A stretch of DNA of 64,000 bases from Adenanthera pavonina (Eukaryota > Streptophyta > Magnoliopsida > Fabales > Fabaceae): positions 13,993,501 through 14,057,500 of the forward strand of contig JAIVEN010000015.1 of assembly GCA_026686845.1 (NCBI GenBank). The letters are read 5' to 3'. Below, in pieces: positions 59,928 to 64,000 of this stretch (positions are counted from its first letter, which is position 1; each line of letters opens with the position of its first letter). The notes below the pieces were generated by a model that saw nothing but the letters and a program-made list of their open reading frames with translations, was not told the DNA's origin and did not search any database. The position numbers and the translations under genes are program-made.

Positions 59928-62639
59928 CTACCCTTCTACTGAAGGACGTGAGTTACTTCGAGAAGCGCCGCTTTGGTTCGTCGTCAAGAAACGAACCACA
60001 ACGCAAGTGATATTATCAGAACTACCTCTTTGATATGCTTCATTCATCAGGCTCTTTGCCGCCTCCTCTGCATCCTCAATTGGTTTTATCATAGCAACAG
60101 CTTCCTGAGGACAATATCAAGAATTAAAAGAGAGTGAATTTGTTCTACAACTGTGTATTAAATCCCAGTAAAAGATATGTGATTTTTGAAACCAATATCA
60201 TGTGTGTCAGCCCTGAGCTTGTTTCGAAGAAGGATAAAACTACCCCCTCTCGATATGTTAGTGTAGGCAATATTTGACTCATGTTTTCCAGAAACCAAGT
60301 TATTGGCTTGACTTAACCAACGCATGGTTCTGTGCAACTAACTATGCGTAAAAATAGTAACATTCCAACTCTTTGCGGTAGCGCCTGATTCATTTCAACG
60401 TGCTTTTATTTTAAATAATGGAGATGCATTACAGTTATCGAAGAAAAGAGGGAAAGAAATGAAAAATATGCAAACCTCATTACTGACAACATCCCAAAGC
60501 CCATCACTTGCCAATATGAGAAACTCAAGAGAGCTGTCAACTTTTTCTTCCTGCAGAGCCAAATGCATTTTTGTGAATAAAAACATATAAAGAGGGACAA
60601 AAGAGGCGGGGAAGAAAACAGTTTTAAGGCCATGTCAAGTAGAAGAAAGAAGATCACTCACAAATACTGATCTTTCTAAATAGTCTTAATTTTTTAATTG
60701 GTCAATTAACCTCTTCCATTCACCTTTAAGCTACATTTTAATGTGAACTAGAATAGCGCCTTATCAGTTATCACATTACATACACAGCAGAATAGTAAAG
60801 TAGGTTATAAACTCATTTTTCATGTTGTCCTCTCTCATAGAACATTCAATCTTTGACTCACTAATGGAATGCTTTTGAATGTAAATCATATACTATCTTT
60901 ACGCTGCTTGTGATAAATCTATAAATATGTCCAAGAATGGATGTCACCATTATAGAAACACACCTGGATTTCTGGATCTGCAACAACATACTGCTTCAGG
61001 AGTCTATCACCAAATGCCCGAGAAACAGCAAGAACACCACCAACTCTCCAAGTTCCTGTGAATATAATTAAGTTTTGAATGGCAATAAGCCAGATGGATT
61101 TCAAAATTGAACCAAGAAAGATAACAACGAGATGAACTTACCAGCCCACATGACAAAGCCTCCTGCATCTTCAATCCTTTGCCTCTCATCATGTTGGTCT
61201 GGCTTATGATCTCGAGATACAGCAATGGCTAGAGGAAACCACAAAAGGAAGTATTATATTAAGTATTTGTTCAATATGGGACGGTTGAACTAATTCTGTA
61301 TAAATGAATGCATAAGAAACATTCATAGATACATGTAGACACCCATAATCTTACACGCGCACGAACAGTATAATCATAAAACCTAACATATCTTGGGTAT
61401 AGTATCTCAACAATAAATGATGCCAATATAGAATTCTCAGAAGTAGAAGTGGACCTTCCACATAGATGCCTTTCATCAGACACTAGGTCATTAGACAAAT
61501 TTCTCAAAAGTAATAATTAAAAAATTACCAAAAAACAAATTATATGCATATTTCTAAGAATACACACAAGTGTAGATAAAGCCACTAGCCTTACCATTAC
61601 CACCCCTGCATATAACAGCTCTGGAGTCCCCAACATTTGCAACAAGCAAACGGTCACCAACCAGGATGGCAGTGGAAGCAGTTGATCCAGCATCTCTGTT
61701 TTGGGTATTTTCTGATTTAAGAAATTCAGAATCGGTATGGTTATATGCATCAGCTGCAGAGAAGAAAAGTTTGGCGATAAAACAAAGTTATCTTCTGAGC
61801 TTTGCATATCAGAGAGCATCAAACAAAAGGATCATAAAGCTAAAGGTAGGAGATGACAAACCAATAGCTGATTTGGTGTCCGAAATAAACTTTGGATGTC
61901 TGATCAAATTACTGAAGAGGTTTTGCTTGACATACTCAGCAGCCCGTGCACCCCCATGACCTGAAAGAGTTATAGTCTTATAACCTATGTACTTACAACT
62001 GCATTTTTCATTTCTGAGTGACGAAAAAACCATCAAGCATATGCTAGATAAATGAAAATTTGAATCCAGCCAACAAATAATCATTCCTACATGATTAGAT
62101 AAAGAAAACAAAACTTACTTTCTCATGTCAAACGAGAAAGAAAACAATATATAGTTTCTCCCACCAAACAAGAAACACTATACAGCAGAATGAAGGTTCT
62201 AAATCACTTGCAAGAAACAAATGAAAATAACATGTAATCCTTATCGGCAGAAAAATTAGAGTTTAAGAAGAGGTTGAAGCATCTGGAAATTGCTCCCAAA
62301 GAAAATAAGCACAGAAGCATTTGCATATGGTATTATGATAACATGGGAGAATTATTTTCTCATTATTTTTAAATGGGAAATGCGGGGGGATTGAAACATA
62401 TCAATGAAAAACAGTGATAAAAAAAAAAGTTCGTCATTCTGTAAGCAACATGTTCACATACTCTTCAAAAAAGTACAAGGAGGGGAAGAGAACAGAAATT
62501 TGTAAATATACCATCAAAAACTCCAAAAAGGCCAACGATTTCACCATCAACACCATCAATTCTTGTCTCATAAAAATCTTCCATTGAAGATCTCTTGCCA
62601 GGAGAGCTAGCATATCCATAACTGAACTTACCGTTCTGA
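59928..62639 (-). CDS. Protein phosphatase 2C, WIN2/PP2C59 type, 5' end beyond the window
   Basis: Mg/Mn-dependent Ser/Thr phosphatase. Seven exons are visible, all GT-AG and in phase: 62639-62512, 61960-61862, 61753-61595, 61228-61142, 61055-60964, 60550-60476, 60104-59928 (about 272 residues). Metal-binding motifs are intact: RSSMEDFYE, FGVFDGHGGARAAEY, VGDSRAVICRGG, LAVSRAFGD, ASDGLWDV and DNITCVVV. The sequence follows Arabidopsis At4g31750 (WIN2, PP2C59) and its relatives At5g10740 and At5g24940 closely, from memory. The first coding exon, expected to encode a short Gly/Ser-rich start ending in phase 2, is not found up to 64000, so intron 1 exceeds 1.36 kb and the start lies outside. WIN2 was found as a partner of a bacterial effector; function here is inferred from homology. 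Confidence 0.93.
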
Positions 62640-64000
62640 CTGTTGACACAAAATAAAAGAAAAAGTTTCAAAATCATCTCATACAGTCTCATTCTTGAGC
62701 ATTGCAATAAAGGGAAATTATACAGAATTTTAAATGTTACCATATCATCCATTTTAAAGCAGTATAAAATATACATGACTATTTGTTCTAATCAACGAGT
62801 GAATCATACAAGTCATGCATAAAACCCAAAGCTAATTTGAACAAAGCAGAAGAAACTCTCATCAGAGTATTAAGCATGGAGATGCAACAAGCTAAGACCC
62901 AACTCACACAGATTTGACACATTCAATTTGATATTATGACAACCACCTGTATATTAGTCTTAAAGATAAAGAAATCAAAAGGTAATACTAGTCTAATAAT
63001 GAGGGAGATTAACAAAGAGGAAATAGTTAGGAAAAACAAGAAAAATGGCTTACTTGATATATTGGCAATATGATCACATACATCAGATATTTTTAATGTA
63101 GATTCAATGTCCTCCAATAAAACATCTCTCAGAAATCGATGAATGACTCTAATTCTGAGGCTTATTAGAGGCAGTGCAAAAATTATAAGTCGCTAATTAT
63201 TTTCATTTAAATCACTAACATAAGTTTCCACTTCCTTAAGGGATTATATGGAGGATGCACACTGGAAATGGACGAGTTGGAGTTTGTAAATAGAAAAAAA
63301 AGGTGACACGCTGTCTTTATGACAGTTATATCATGAATTACTGCTAGATATAATCCCAACACTAATTTCCCACAAAACTCACAAGTTAAAATATAAAATT
63401 TTTTAATATAATTTTCACCATAAATGTTAATTAAACCTTTTTGCTTCCAAGGCATTGTCCTGAAAAAAAAAAAAGGAAAAATGTCTACTGCTGCGTCATG
63501 TGTTAGGCTCAACTGATAATTTTATAAAAACATGAAAAAAATAGGAGATTTAAATGAACTGCCTGCTAACATAATCTAGATAATAATCAAAAGCAGCAAT
63601 AATTATCAGCAAAATTATCTCATAAAGTAATTGATCATAATATTCTCAGCTTGAAAAGGTGAATGGCTCAATAGTTTAGTTGTTTTTCTCTTGCTCATGC
63701 TCTTGGCATGGGTGGGGAGAACAAGGTCCAGGAAACAAGCCAAAAAAGCAAGGAACTCAACCAGATATCAGAAATACTGAGCCAAAACATGACAAACACA
63801 TAAAAAAAAAAACAGCCACAAAACATGAGATAGGCACTTTGGTCCCCTTAGCTGACATTGTTTATCAACACTTGTCTACACGTGTTTTTCATGGACACAA
63901 AACATAAACTACTTTCTATGATAGCTCAACTGAAACTGACGAAAGGTCAGAAAATCCAAAAGGAACACATGTTAAAGCCTTCTAACATAGCATCATGCAA
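62640..64000 (-). other. Intron 1 of the PP2C gene (runs off the window)
   Basis: AT-rich sequence upstream of the acceptor CAACAG at 62640. I looked for a minus-strand exon starting with the usual MGYLNS-like peptide and found none. Short open frames at 63207-63512 and 63680-63907 have no recognised product. Confidence 0.55.

Overview
The window is nuclear DNA of a flowering plant, almost certainly a core eudicot. It is AT-rich, the genes are split by GT-AG introns, and every recognisable protein belongs to an angiosperm family. Gaps between genes are full of miniature transposons, SINEs and LTR elements. I cannot name the species. No prokaryotic, organellar or viral gene was seen.

Layout by region: an F-box protein (minus, 1531-2766) with an intron in its 5' UTR; a MYND-finger ubiquitin protease of the UBP18/UBP19 type (minus, 11 exons, 6112-11491); about 13 kb without a gene (11.5-24.9 kb) holding Stowaway-like MITEs, a 198-bp tandem array with a MITE inserted in it, a CCGGTT-rich foldback element, a complete TRIM element, a 352-bp tandem duplication and LINE/SINE debris; the hybrid histidine kinase AHK5/CKI2 (plus, 12 coding exons, 26414-31058, 994 residues); a broken clade-2 glutamate-receptor-like gene (minus, 31637-37853) with a 1.04-kb palindromic transposon beside a splice donor; a mitochondrial-type NAD(P)-binding Rossmann protein (minus, 10 exons, 39535-43319); a LINE remnant and two SINEs; a GLUTAMINE DUMPER gene (plus, 48983-49486); an internally deleted Ty3/gypsy-type LTR element carrying only gag and protease (minus, 53664-56238); a CONSTANS-LIKE gene 368 bp beyond it (plus, 56606-57671); and a PP2C phosphatase of the WIN2 type (minus, 59928 to beyond the right edge).

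The genes are not an operon, but their order looks ancestral. From memory of Arabidopsis locus numbers, UBP, GLR2, GDU, COL and PP2C members recur together on two to three paralogous Arabidopsis segments, and AHK5, the Rossmann gene and a PP2C are consecutive on another. This window would be the unsplit version. Several of the genes act in signalling (cytokinin-type phosphorelay kinase, phosphatase, light-linked B-box factor, amino-acid export regulator), but nothing in the sequence shows that they act together.

The least ordinary signals are: (1) the LTR element whose primer-binding site continues into about 65 nt of antisense tRNA-Lys, including an encoded CCA; (2) the decayed GLR gene with the palindrome inside it; (3) the young LTR insertion immediately upstream of the COL gene; (4) the complete TRIM and SINE copies with target-site duplications. 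Exon borders were worked out by hand from reading frame, GT-AG sites and remembered family conservation.
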